Shown here: positions 25,072-35,877 of the stretch, one piece after another
Position numbering within the stretch: the stretch's first letter is position 1
Layout of the letters: every line of letters starts with the position of its first letter
From: Rhabdophis nuchalis
Taxonomy: Eukaryota > Chordata > Lepidosauria > Squamata > Natricidae
Reading direction: 5' to 3'
NCBI GenBank assembly: GCA_039707465.1
Contig: CM077649.1
Span: 11,954,501 to 12,018,500 of the forward strand
Length of the DNA stretch: 64,000 bases
Position numbers and translations under genes: made by a program
Notes under the pieces: generated by a model
The model's input: the letters and a program-made list of their open reading frames with translations, nothing else
Told to the model about the DNA's origin: nothing
The model's database searches: none

Positions 25072-25670
25072 AGCAGAATTTCGGGGGGTGCAAAGCCCGC
25101 CCACTGCTCATGTGACGGTCGATCCTTGGAATCGCTAGCTCACATTGTATTCACATGCCCCTACTACCAGGAGAAAAGACTACAACTCATCTCCCCTATT
25201 TGCCAAAGATTTCACGGACTAACCGGAAATCAGAGTCTTTGCCTTCTTCTCCAGGACAACTGACCCGAGGACCACACTGAAGGTTGCAAATTTTTTTGCT
25301 GCAGTCTTAGCTTGTAAGAACCGTGGGAAGGGTCGGGTTGGTCCCACTGGCTGAGGCCAGTTGTGCTGATTGTTTGCAGCATACCACTCGGTGGCCGCAT
25401 CAGGTGCTAACACAAGCACTCATGTAAATCTTAACATGGTATCTTCCATTTATGCTCAATTCAAACTGATCATATTCCTAAACCATAGATTTAAATTTCT
25501 AATGGTTAGATGGTACGGTTGACAGAACGGTCCTTGTCATCGATTTTGCCTGTTGTCTCCCACCCTTCAGTGGGGCTCGGCTGTATATCCCCATGTGTTT
25601 TGTTTATCTTGTCTTTTGGTCCATGGCCACAATAAAGTTTCATCTATCTAGCTATTTATTGATTGATTTA
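25072..25670 (+). mobile_element. 3' fragment of an unclassified non-LTR retrotransposon
   Basis: The first part encodes a short frame with a cysteine/histidine pattern (HCSCDGRSLESLAHIVFTCP) like the C-terminal zinc knuckle of LINE polyproteins. It ends CCACAATAAAGTTTCATC followed by ATCT units. The clade cannot be assigned by eye. Confidence 0.45.
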
Positions 25671-25724
25671 ATGATTGATTTATTGATTTAACATTCAGCT
25701 ACACTATAAGAAGGGCACACTTCC

Positions 25725-26160
25725 AAAATGGAGCATGTTACCTTACGAGATCGCCTTCTGCCACTGAGAGCCTCCCACCAGCCAGTACGCTCCCATAGAG
25801 AGGGTCTCCTCATGTGCCGTCGGCGAGACAATGTCGACTGGCGACACCCAGGGGGAGAGCCTTCTCCGTGGGAGCACCTGCCCTCTGGAATGAATTGCCC
25901 CCAGAATTAAGAACTAGCCCTGACTTATGCACCTTCTGCCATGCTCTCAAAACCTTTTTTTCCCAACAAGCCGGGCTGGCATAAAACATGATTTTTAAAT
26001 TCAAATTTTTATTAATTTTAATCAGGGTTGGTTGGGTTTTTTTCCCACTTTTAGGCCAAAGTTTAATATGTCTTTTAAAAACTTTTGTATATTTGTTTTT
26101 ATTCTGGCTGTACACCGCCCTGAGTCCTTCGGGAGTAGGGCAGTATAAAAAACCCAATAA
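25725..26160 (+). mobile_element. L2-group LINE 3' end
   Basis: Degraded C-terminal RT frame (RSHREGLLMCRRRDNVDW) and a 3'UTR with CACCGCCCTGAGTCC. Confidence 0.85.
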
Positions 26161-27654
26161 ACTCAAACTCGAACCTTCTGTACCACTGAGCAAACAACTG
26201 TATCATTCCAAAAGTTGAAGGCACAGGCTGAAAGGAGAGGACAGCACTAGGAGGTGTCAGGAAAGTCTGTATTTATATGTTTGGTTCTGTGATGGTGTCC
26301 ACATCAGAGGTTGGTGATTTGAGTGATACATAAAGTCCTAATGCCATAGAATAGATCACATGCTACATAAGAGTATCTGTTACTTAGCAGCAGTAAGATA
26401 CTTATCCATATAGTTGAATCCAGTGTTAAAGAGCTGTGCAGACAATCTGAAATTTACCACAGGACCATTGGTATCCTGAGACATGCAGACATGATTTAAG
26501 AATTTTTTTTAAAAAAAAAGTTGCTCTACGATAGATATCAATATTCTGTGTTATGTATTTTAAATACAAATGCTTTTACTCTTACTAATGCTTCTGGTTA
26601 TGTAACATACTGTAAAGTCAGGAATAGGATCAGTATGAACCTTAAATGGTCACATTAGCTTTTCAAGCTACTTTTTGTATAATAGGAAGCTATTTTTTTA
26701 AAAAAAAATGTTTGTTTATTTATTTATCTATTTATTTAGAATTTGTATAGCTGCCCATTTTGATAATTACTCTGGGCAGTAAACAAAATAGCAAAAATAA
26801 AACAAATGCATGTTCAGAATTAAAATACACAGCAGGTGAGAAAGCAAACCATCATCAACATAGCCAGGAGACAGGTACCTTCACGGTCTTGTGGATAAGC
26901 ATGGTGGGAGCCAATCTAATTTCTAGAAGAGGAATGTCCAGAAATGCAGGCTGGTATGCTGATACCCTGCAGAGAGGAAGGTAAGTGAGAAGTAATCCCC
27001 AATGATCGCTGTTGCACAACCTCACAAAAAGAGTCTCACACCTGACAATGTCCAGGACAGGTCCCCATGTAGCCCTCAGAGGCTCACAGAAGATAACAGT
27101 CACGCCTCCTCCTGATCCTGGGGTCACAAAATCCTGGAAGGCACATTTCAGAGGGGACACCCCCAACTTCCATACCCAGTTAGATTTCAGTGATTCGGGC
27201 CAGAGCAGGGTAGCATTCACATCCACAATTAAATCGTAAATGAAAGAAACTTTATTGCATACTGACCTGGTATCAACTGGTGTCCAGAACTGCCAGAAAT
27301 CCAAAAGCTCCTAAGGCTGAGCACAAGGAGCTAGAATGCGGTATCAGTCCTAAGCGCTAAGGCCATCTTCCCCCCAAAATGCCCTGTCCCTATTTTCCCA
27401 TACATATCAAAGCCATAATATTTTCTCCTGACCTCTTCCCCTCTCTCAGCCATCAGCCCCAAGGAATCCATATCATTCATCCAAAAAACAATTAGGGATA
27501 GAGAGGCATATACCTGGTTAGAAGCCTAGCCTTCAATACTCCCATATAGTCAGATCCTCCCTCCCTCCTCGAAATCATGTTGAATAGTATGGTTTAAAGT
27601 TAAAATTGGGGAAATTTCTTTCCAAATAAAATTTGGAAAACAAATTTTTATATA
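26161..27654. other. Unassigned sequence
   Basis: Has a weak repeat-like tail near 26710-26790 (TTTATTTATTTATC and TGGGCAGTAAAC), similar to 20390-20440. The remainder is unrecognised; frames here have no family signature. Confidence 0.3.
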
Positions 27655-27751
27655 TATATTTGTTTTCGTAGATTTTCATGGGTGTAGGTATGCTGGCATT
27701 GCTGGCTTCGGGGATTTTCCCGTGTATATAGCATGGAGATGTTATTGTAAC

Positions 27752-27782
27752 GTTTCGACAAGATCTCATTTGTCATCATCAG
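27752..27782 (-). ncRNA. Hammerhead-ribozyme-like core, second copy
   Basis: Same arrangement on the minus strand: CTGATGA, stem GACAA/TTGTC, GAAAC. One stem base pair is lost relative to the 28.7-kb copy. Confidence 0.4.
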
Positions 27783-28686
27783 GCAGGCTTGTGTCTGTGA
27801 GTGTGACTGCGGAGGCATCGCCCCTCTTTAAATCTTGGTGGGGGGGTGGAGTGCTGACTATTGTTGTGAGTGGGTTGATTGGCTGTGCAGCTGCATCATG
27901 ACTGGTAGATTGATGCTGATTGGTCTCATTTGTATGTTTCTCCTTGTTTTGAATTTCAACGGCTTGGGTGGAGGGTGGGGCTCGTCTGGTGGTCAGTGCT
28001 GGTTTCCAGATATCTGGTAGGTGGGAGGTATCATCACGTTTGTTCATACTGTTAGATTGCTTCTCTATTTCAATGGCTTCTCTGATTATTCTCCTGTTGA
28101 GCTGTTCCGCCTTGGAGATCATTTTAGTTCCTTGAAAGTCAATGTCATGTCCTGTAGTTTTGAAATGTTGATAAAGAGATGAGGTATTAAGATGATTTTT
28201 TAATGCATTTTTATGTTCAGCAATACGTGCACTAATCCTTCTGTTGGTTTGTCCTACGTAAGTGGCAGGGCAGATTTTACATGGAATTTTGTAGACTCCT
28301 TGGCTTTCTAGCTGGATCTTGTCTTTGGGGTTCCTTAGGATATTGGTTATTTTTTGGTCAGTGTTGAAGGCTGTCTTGATGTTGTGCTTGTGGAGAATTT
28401 TGCTGATTTTGTCTGTGGTACCTTTAATGTATGGGATGAAGGCAATGCCATTTTCCTGTTCTTTGTCTTGGTTCTTGGGGGGTGTCTCTTGTTGGATTAG
28501 TTTGGTGATTGTTTTTCTTCAGAATCCATTAGATATTAATGTATTTGTGAGGAAGTGTATTTTTAGCTGACAAAGAACATCTGAAAACCGAAATACACTT
28601 CCTCACAATAGTCAGCACTCCACCCCCCCACCAAGATTTAAAGAGGGGCGATGCCTCCGCAGTCACAGTCACAGACAGAAGCCTGC

Positions 28687-28717
28687 CTGATGATGACAAG
28701 TGAGATCTTGTCGAAAC
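28687..28717 (+). ncRNA. Hammerhead-ribozyme-like core in Penelope end
   Basis: CTGATGA (28687-28693), one extra T, a 6-bp stem GACAAG/CTTGTC with loop TGAGAT, then GAAAC (28713-28717). This is the order of the conserved hammerhead core, and hammerheads are known from Penelope-like elements. Stems I and III are not convincing by eye, so activity is doubtful. The mirror copy is at 27752-27782 on the minus strand. Confidence 0.45.
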
Positions 28718-28942
28718 GTTGCAATAACATCTCCATGCTATATACACGGGAAAATCCCCGAAGCCAGCAATGCCAGCATATATATATATATATATGAAGA
28801 CTAATTATCACAGCTCCTGTGAAGAGGTCCCTTTAAGGGGAGGAGACTCAACGTCATCCCTCTCTGCCCTTCGACTCAACCCAGAGTCATCCAGACAGAG
28901 AACCAAATTAGATTACTGCTGTGTGACATTTTTTAGATATGT

Positions 28943-29012
28943 GTTAGATTTTTTAAGGGCTGAAAATAGATCCATCCTGGTCTCTTTATTTTCAGCCCTT
29001 AAAAAATCTAAC
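28943..29012. repeat. 26-bp perfect inverted repeat
   Basis: Arms 28943-28968 and 28987-29012 with an 18-nt spacer, next to TA and TG microsatellites. Can fold as a long hairpin. Confidence 0.95.
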
Positions 29013-29044
<32 letters not shown>

Positions 29045-31385
29045 TAGTTTTTATGAGCTGATCATATATATATATGCTTGAGATGATACTTTAATGACTC
29101 AGTGAATCATTAAAAAAAATATGGCAACCCTTGCATGTTAAGTTTCCCCCAAATTGTTGGAACATATGATATGATATGCCTTTACAAACAATCTACTGCT
29201 GCATCTAAGCATGCCATAAACAGAGCATTACTCGAGGTATCAGTTCTATCTAGATCTGAATCTTTACCTTCCCTCTGTACTAACAGAACTTCAGAAATAC
29301 TTGACTTGTTACTTAACCGTGAATTTAGAAGGTCGTGTACTGCCTTAAGGCTAAAATGTAAATATGGTGTGCATTTTGTGCCTTTTATAAAAGCCAGCCC
29401 TATGCTTTAGCAAGACCAAGAAATTAACTTCAGGTTCTGGAGTGGTTTGTGGGTGGATGTGTGTTACTAAGTTCACATTTATCTCAACTCAAGATGGTAT
29501 CCGCTTAGTTTTATGAGGTAAAAAATAAATTCAAGAAAGTTTAAAGGAAAATCCAAACAGGCTCCTTAACAATAGGAGTACATTTAGACCTTGCTCAACA
29601 GATATTCCCGAGTTCATCCTTAACTATTCCCCTACAGAAAAAAATTAGGTTCTTCAAAATCATTGCTTTTGAAGATACCCACAAAAGATGAAAAAGCTAT
29701 CACCACTCCCCCAATAAGGATATTTAACCTCTACTGACAATTATTTGATGAATCTCGCGGGTCACAAAGATATTCAGCATCACCCATTGTATAGGCTATG
29801 TAAATATGTAGACCTCCAAACATAGATGTATAGATGTTCTTCATCAATATAATGAACAATTTAGTAATTTAGTAATAAATTACATTATTATTTAAGTTAA
29901 TTCCAAGAGCAGAACTTTTTCTAAAGAATCTGAAGCATGGAACATTTTTTTATCCATCACTCAGGGTATTCTATGTTAATGTAATTTTCTTCTCCATCGA
30001 CTTCTGCCTATTTGAAGTCAATGGTCTAGTAAAGGAGAGTGTGAAGAAATATAGACTACTAAGATAGCCCTTATTTAAATGATTTGTTTGGTCTCCCCTC
30101 CAATCATCAAGAGACAAGTGAAGTCCTTTTCTCCATAGTAGATAAGGTCAGTCAGCTCCATTTTTCAGGGAGGAGAGAAATTGATTCTATGAAAGAAAGG
30201 AAAGTTCTTGAGCCTCAAAGTTTTGAAGAGGGGTGCAGTATAGAGAATAAATACAACTCTCATTTTATTGCTCATCTTAATCCTCACCCTCACCCTAACC
30301 TTATATAGAAGAATCAAGGTATAAATCGCATGTAAGTTAGAGCCTACAACCTCAACTGTCCTTCCTACTCCACATTTTGTATTTAATGGTGTGCATAGGT
30401 CTAATATTTCTGATCACAGATTACTTTTGCAGTGGAAAAGTCTGATTCATTGCTTGTTTCAAGTGCTCTATTTCCAATAGCTATTATTTAATTTGAATTG
30501 AATTTTATTCGATTTGTAAACCGCACCAATCTCCGTCGAGACGGACTCATTTAGTCCATGAATTTATAACTTTGGCTTGAAATAACTATCTTATGATAAG
30601 ACTACAGCCCACTCTAGTTATGATGTTATCCTAGTTTGAACTAAAAAAATACAAGCCAACCTTTCAGTTTTGCCTCAGCAGAAATCATGCCAGGAGTGAC
30701 AGGGCCAACTAAAGGTTGGTTTGTTATCGTGTACCATTGACTCAACCGAGCTGTGAAGATGTGTTGCAAGTTAATCTAAATATTTCAACAGAACCTGATC
30801 GTTCATCTGCTTCCAACTTCATATCTGTCTACCACACCCTGTGCCCCTCCCCCTTCATCCTTCATTGCCTAGAAATTATTAGCATGTACAATAGTGATGG
30901 TATTTATTGGAATTAGTGTGGTTGGTCGTTACACAGATTTTCCAATAGTGGAATCCTACCTCCAGGCAGAAGCTTTGGATGATTCCTCTTAATAAATCTT
31001 ATGATGAATGAAACAACATTGCCAATTCCATCAGGCTTAATTTTTCACATTCAAGGAAATACAAGTATCATCTCAAGCATAAAAATAAATGAATAAATAA
31101 ATTCAGAAATGTACTGTTGCCAAGTGGAGGGGAAAAAATGCAAAGCTAATCACAGTGGGGATTTCCAACATCTTCTTCCCCTTCTTGTGTCTCATTTGAG
31201 CCACATTTCAGGAAGTGCTGCTGCCACCATGACCCCAAAAGAGCTCTGGGGACATTGGGACAATGGAGGAATTACATTTTCCCATCATAGTAAAATTGGA
31301 AGGGAATGCTGGGAAAATGTGATTTCTAGAGATAAAAGATTTAACGATTGCAATTAATGAGTTTCTGCACGTTTCTTTGGCTGCT
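29013..31385. other. Unassigned intergenic sequence
   Basis: No gene recognised. A short L2-type tail on the minus strand is likely near 30490-30550 (TTTGTAAACCGCACC). Confidence 0.35.
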
Positions 31386-31393
31386 ATCTAGAA

Positions 31394-31528
31394 CAGGGGT
31401 GGGCAAACTTTGCAACTTTAAGTCTGAAGGACTTCAGCTCCCAGACTTCTCCAGCCAGCTTTGCTGGCTGGAGAATTCTGGGAGCTGAAGTCCTTCAGAC
31501 TTAAAGTTGCAAAGTTTGCCCACCCCTG
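31394..31528. mobile_element. Palindromic hAT MITE, GGGCAAACTTTGC subtype
   Basis: Target duplication ATCTAGAA at 31386-31393 and 31529-31536. Its right arm is the left boundary of the tandem duplication at 31486-32062. Confidence 0.92.
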
Positions 31529-32062
31529 ATCTAGAAAGACCATTAAAATGAATGAGTCTACAAACCAATGACAATCATAGCAATAAACATATGTGTCCAT
31601 TTGTATGGGTGATAGTCCAAAAATTAAGATTTGTCATGAGCCTACTTAAAAATATATACAATATATAAAGTTTAAAGCCTGTTTGCCAAAACTAAAAGTC
31701 TCTCTGCTTTTTTCTGGGTAACAAGCCGTCATAAGCATCTTTTCAGCTCTTTGAGGTCAGGTTAGAAGGCTGAAGTCCTTCAGACTTAAAAGTTGCAAAG
31801 TTTGCCCACCCCTGATCTAGAAAGACCATTAAAATGAATGAGTCTACAAACCAATGACAATCATAGCAATAAACATATGTGTCCATTTGTATGGGTGATA
31901 GTCCAAAAATTAAGATTTGTCTTGAGCCTACTTAAAAATATATACAATATATAAAGTTTAAAGCCTGTTTGCCAAAACTAACTTTAAAAGTCTCTCTGCT
32001 TTTTTCTGGGTAACAAGCCGTCATAAGCATCTTTTCAGCTCTTTGAGGTCAGGTTAGAAGGC
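31486..32062. repeat. Tandem segmental duplication, two units of about 285 bp
   Basis: Unit 1 is 31486-31770, unit 2 is 31771-32062; they differ by a 1-bp and a 6-bp indel and about one substitution. Each unit begins TGAAGTCCTTCAGACTTAAA inside the right arm of the MITE. Confidence 0.95.
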
Positions 32063-35009
32063 GGATGAAATTGGTTTGTTGTTGTTTTTCTTTAGGCAAG
32101 AGGTGGAGCAAGTCTAGTTGCCTAATTGTATCAAGCTGTAATCTACCACATATTATTCAAAACTACACAGAAATGGGAAGTAAGTGGAAGTTATCAATTG
32201 TGAATGGTTATTTTACTGATTTATTGTTTTCTGTTATAACTTCAGTGTCTTATGGAATTTGATGGTCCCTAAGTGCATACATTAATAAATAAATAAGCAA
32301 ACACGTTTCCTTTGAATACTGTCAATGATGAAAAACCTATACTTTTCAATCCTATTTGAGAAACAATGACATTCCTCACATGTTCACACAGCATCTTGGC
32401 TTCTGACTTCTGTGTACCAACAGATCTCTGGTTTCATGTTGTTGCCCCAAAGTGTAGAAGTCTAAATTAGTTTATAAATACATTAGTTGATAAATAATTG
32501 ACACCGAAAAATAGAATGCATCTATTGTGCCCTATCAGAGTTTCATAGCAGTGCTGAGCACAGTTAAAAAGCCAAAATAGCTGATTACGTTTTGGAAGCC
32601 TATTGTAATAGCCTGGACTTTTTTTCTTTTTACTGCTATGATGTAACATCTCTTCTGCTTTTACTGTAAATGAGTCAAGAACTTTTTGCATTCTGTACTC
32701 TTCAATAGATATACAGCAATGCTAAAGCAACAAAATTTACCACAACATTGCCATTCACTTCAGTGCTTTCAATTAAGAACATATTTCATAATTTTGGAAG
32801 TCTGCATGTTCCCATTGTAAGATGAGCTAATGGTTACTTTAGAATTTCAGTTCCTAGATTTATTTTTAGCCAGTTCGGCCAATAGAAACAAATTGTTTTT
32901 TCAGTGTCAGCTAAGAGTGTCTTCCCCAATTCTTGCTTGAATAGATGTGTGCTCGGTTGTCATGGGAACCTAACCTATGGACAATTATCTTTCTCATCTC
33001 CAGCATTTTTTCTTCCCATCTTTTCATTACGAGGGATGATAGACTTATCACGGCATCTAGGTCATTGATGTTATTTTCTCCTGCATTTATATAGCTTCTA
33101 GAACGTCAGTTTGCTCAGGGAATAACAAAACTGTGGATATTTTTCTCACTATCTTCATTAATTACTGAACTAAGCTGGTTGTATTTAAGGTAATTATATT
33201 AAGTATATACTTCAATCTAAGCACAGTGTTATAACCAATATAAAAGACACTGGGAAAGGATGTAGTGAATTGATTATATATCATATTTTGCTCTTTGGAA
33301 AGGTTACTTCCTTTAAAAAACATCTTGCACAATAAAACAACTGGAATTAGGATCAGCCAGCATGTTTTTGTCTGCTAATGTAACCATAGGATGCGAAAAT
33401 CTCCTAATTTTCATGTTATTTCAAGTCCTTTGCATTATACAGAAACTAAAATTTACAAAAGTAGAAACTATGAAATAAAATGATTGGATTAAATTCCCCC
33501 TTCCTATCACATAACTAAAAATTGTACTTTACCTTTAAAAAACTGAGACAGTAGGTGTTATATAGCATTTTCCATGCTTAATATCTAGCAAGACATGAAC
33601 TATAAGAAAAATCCAAATGATTTACAAGTTTCTGCCTTGGCATATGAATAAAAAAAAGGTCACTATTTAAAAAATAGGTCCTTCAATATGTTCATGGAAA
33701 AATAAAGCCTCATGCAGAAAGGCCTAGATGTTACTTGGATGGCATATAAAAGGCGACAAGGTCTTGCTAATAAAATGAGCACAATATTATATTTCTACTT
33801 TTAAAGGCTTAAAAACGATGGAAGGCTGGTAAAATGAAATACAAGATGCATCTCCCATTAGAAAGCATGCATGGAAAACTTCCCAAATTTTCCTCAGCTG
33901 TATTTTGATGTGTATTTTACCCGCAAGTACTCTTTTCTTGGGCAATGTTTATACAACCTAGAAAAAAGTTCATGTGACTTAGAATTATTGCTTTTAAAGA
34001 ACAAATCAAAGCTATCCTGGAAGCAAGAACTTAAGCTGATTTAGTTCTCCAATTTAAATGTACATTGAATGAAAATGAAGTTATGGATTTACCAATGTTT
34101 TCAGTTACTCACTTTTATAATGTCCCTTGCTAAAATCTGCATCTATTCATTTAAGAGCTAACCAAGTAAGTACATGCACATACTCTATATATCTATCTTT
34201 TCCATAGAACAATGCTGACCAGATGGAACATATGCAGCTGAATTTCTACAGCCTTCAGAAATCATCGTAGAGGCAAATACATCTGGGATTGTATTTATAC
34301 TGGAATTATCAGGCAAATATAGTTTGTCTTGTTTAGATTCATCAATGAATTGCTTAAGATGAAGCTAAGTCAACAACTTTGAAACACAAACAACTACATA
34401 ATTATTGGCCCTTGTTCAAGGTGTTTTAATAAAAGTCAATGTTTTTTAAACTTCATTTTGTAAGTTTACAGCATTTTCAAATTAAAAATGTTTTTTTTAC
34501 AAATTACATGTTTTCCGGTGAAACTTTTTGCTTTTGCAGTAAAAATAGCTGCTATATATTTGTTTTCTAATTGCAGAAAAGAAATCAGGATTTTTTTCCA
34601 AAAATAGAATTCTTATTTTAATCAGGATAATTCATTATAAGTGAATGAAAGGGATGGAAAGGGGACAATTGAAAGAATAAGAAATATATATATATATATC
34701 AATTGTTTTTAAAGGACATGCATAGAAGTGATTTTCCATTAATAAATATAGTTTTAGCAACATTGCTATTTTCAGTTACAGCATCACTCAAATGAGACTT
34801 TATGACCCAGACTGAACAATTAGCTTCCTGCCATAAAAGTTCAGGTGTTTGTCAGCCTTAAAAAGTCTTCTGTGACAGGGCACTTGGCATTTGCTTATAT
34901 CAAGTCCCTTAAAAAATTAAAATCTTCCAAAATGCTGTAAAAAGCTGCTTTTTTGAATTGAAACACATTCTTCCACTTCAGATGTTTACATGATTTTAAA
35001 TTACAATAT
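32063..35009. other. Repeat-poor AT-rich region downstream of ETS2
   Basis: No convincing exon and almost no recognisable transposon sequence over about 2.9 kb, in contrast to the regions either side. It may hold distal ETS2 3'UTR or conserved non-coding sequence; nothing more specific can be supported. Confidence 0.4.
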
Positions 35010-35661
35010 ACAATATTTATTAAATAGGAGCTTTTCACTGCCAGAGAAACATATGAACATGCTTAAGCGTACACGCCACACATAAATATACAGGTTTTTT
35101 TTGAAATGGTACATTTTTTCTGTCCTTGTATTATATCTCTGCCATTGCTCCTTCTGGTTCCAAGATGTGTACGATAAAACATACACAACTCTAAAAGAAT
35201 GCCCTTTGTAAATTTATATGGCACGTATATTAAATAAAAGATACCTAGTCTTTTCTCCCTCAATAAAACAAATGATGATACGTAATGTCTGCAGGGTTGT
35301 TAACGGTCAAATGGGAAGAGGGTTAATGCTTGAAATTCCAATAGGTTTAGCCTGAGTGACACCCTTACTTATACAGAAGTTGACGTAATTGAACCCTAAG
35401 CCCCAGAGCATTTTGCTATCTTCCGGTTTAGTCAAGAACTGGGTTGTCCTCTGGAAGGGCTGCTGAAAAGGCTGGATACATAAGTTCTTTTTCTGCCTGA
35501 AACTGAATCCACTTCTTCCCCCAATTATGAAAACACTTCTTTTAGGAGTTCAACAGTGTATTACTCCAAACAGCCAGAAGATAAATCCAATGACTGATGC
35601 AGAAGATCCCAATTCACAGATTCATGTGTTCTAGCATCCAAAGCTCGCAAGACCGCAGTGC
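35010..35661 (-). other. ETS2: ETS2 3'UTR (proximal part)
   Basis: Sequence after the stop codon. On the minus strand an AATAAA hexamer lies at 35021-35016, about 640 nt past the stop. Several ATTTA pentamers occur upstream of it (about 35083-35240), as in short-lived immediate-early mRNAs. Longer 3'UTR forms extending further left are possible; no other AATAAA was seen down to about 33 kb. Confidence 0.4.
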
Positions 35662-35877
35662 TCAGTCTTCAGTATCTGGCTGCACTCCTAGCATTGCATG
35701 GAGTTCCTCTGCTGTATATCCCAACAGATTTTGTAGATCACATACAAAACGGTACACATAACGTTTGCCTGAAGTTTTGTGAATAATGTTCTTATCATAA
35801 TAATAACGCAGGCCACGGCTCAACTTCTCATAGTTCATTTTGGGCTTGTTTTTTCTTCTGCCCCATCTTCTTGCAAC
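35662..35877 (-). CDS. ETS2: ETS2 exon 10 (recognition helix, stop)
   Basis: 216 nt including a TGA stop at 35662-35664. It encodes [19 protein letters not shown], then the DNA-recognition helix with both invariant arginines in SRGLRYYY, the wing [18 protein letters not shown], and the ETS2-specific end GVQPDTED. Acceptor TATCTCAG|GTTG. Confidence 0.98.
   Translation of the reverse strand, partial: VARRWGRRKNKPKMNYEKLSRGLRYYYDKNIIHKTSGKRYVYRFVCDLQNLLGYTAEELHAMLGVQPDTED

Larger units (their letters stand above)
27655..28790 (-). mobile_element. Penelope-like element, EN domain with inverted ends
   Basis: The minus strand from about 28500 to 27766 is one open frame of roughly 245 codons lacking a start. 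It encodes the linker FIPYIKGTTDKISKIL, then a GIY-YIG endonuclease: GVYKIPCKIC, TYVGQTNRRISARIAEHK, a CxxC pair and a downstream GHDIDF. The RT domain is missing. The terminal segment (about 27655-27868) recurs in opposite orientation at 28604-28790, so the element has inverted pseudo-LTR-like ends. A 17-bp perfect hairpin (28546-28562 with 28591-28607) sits at the junction. Confidence 0.88.
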
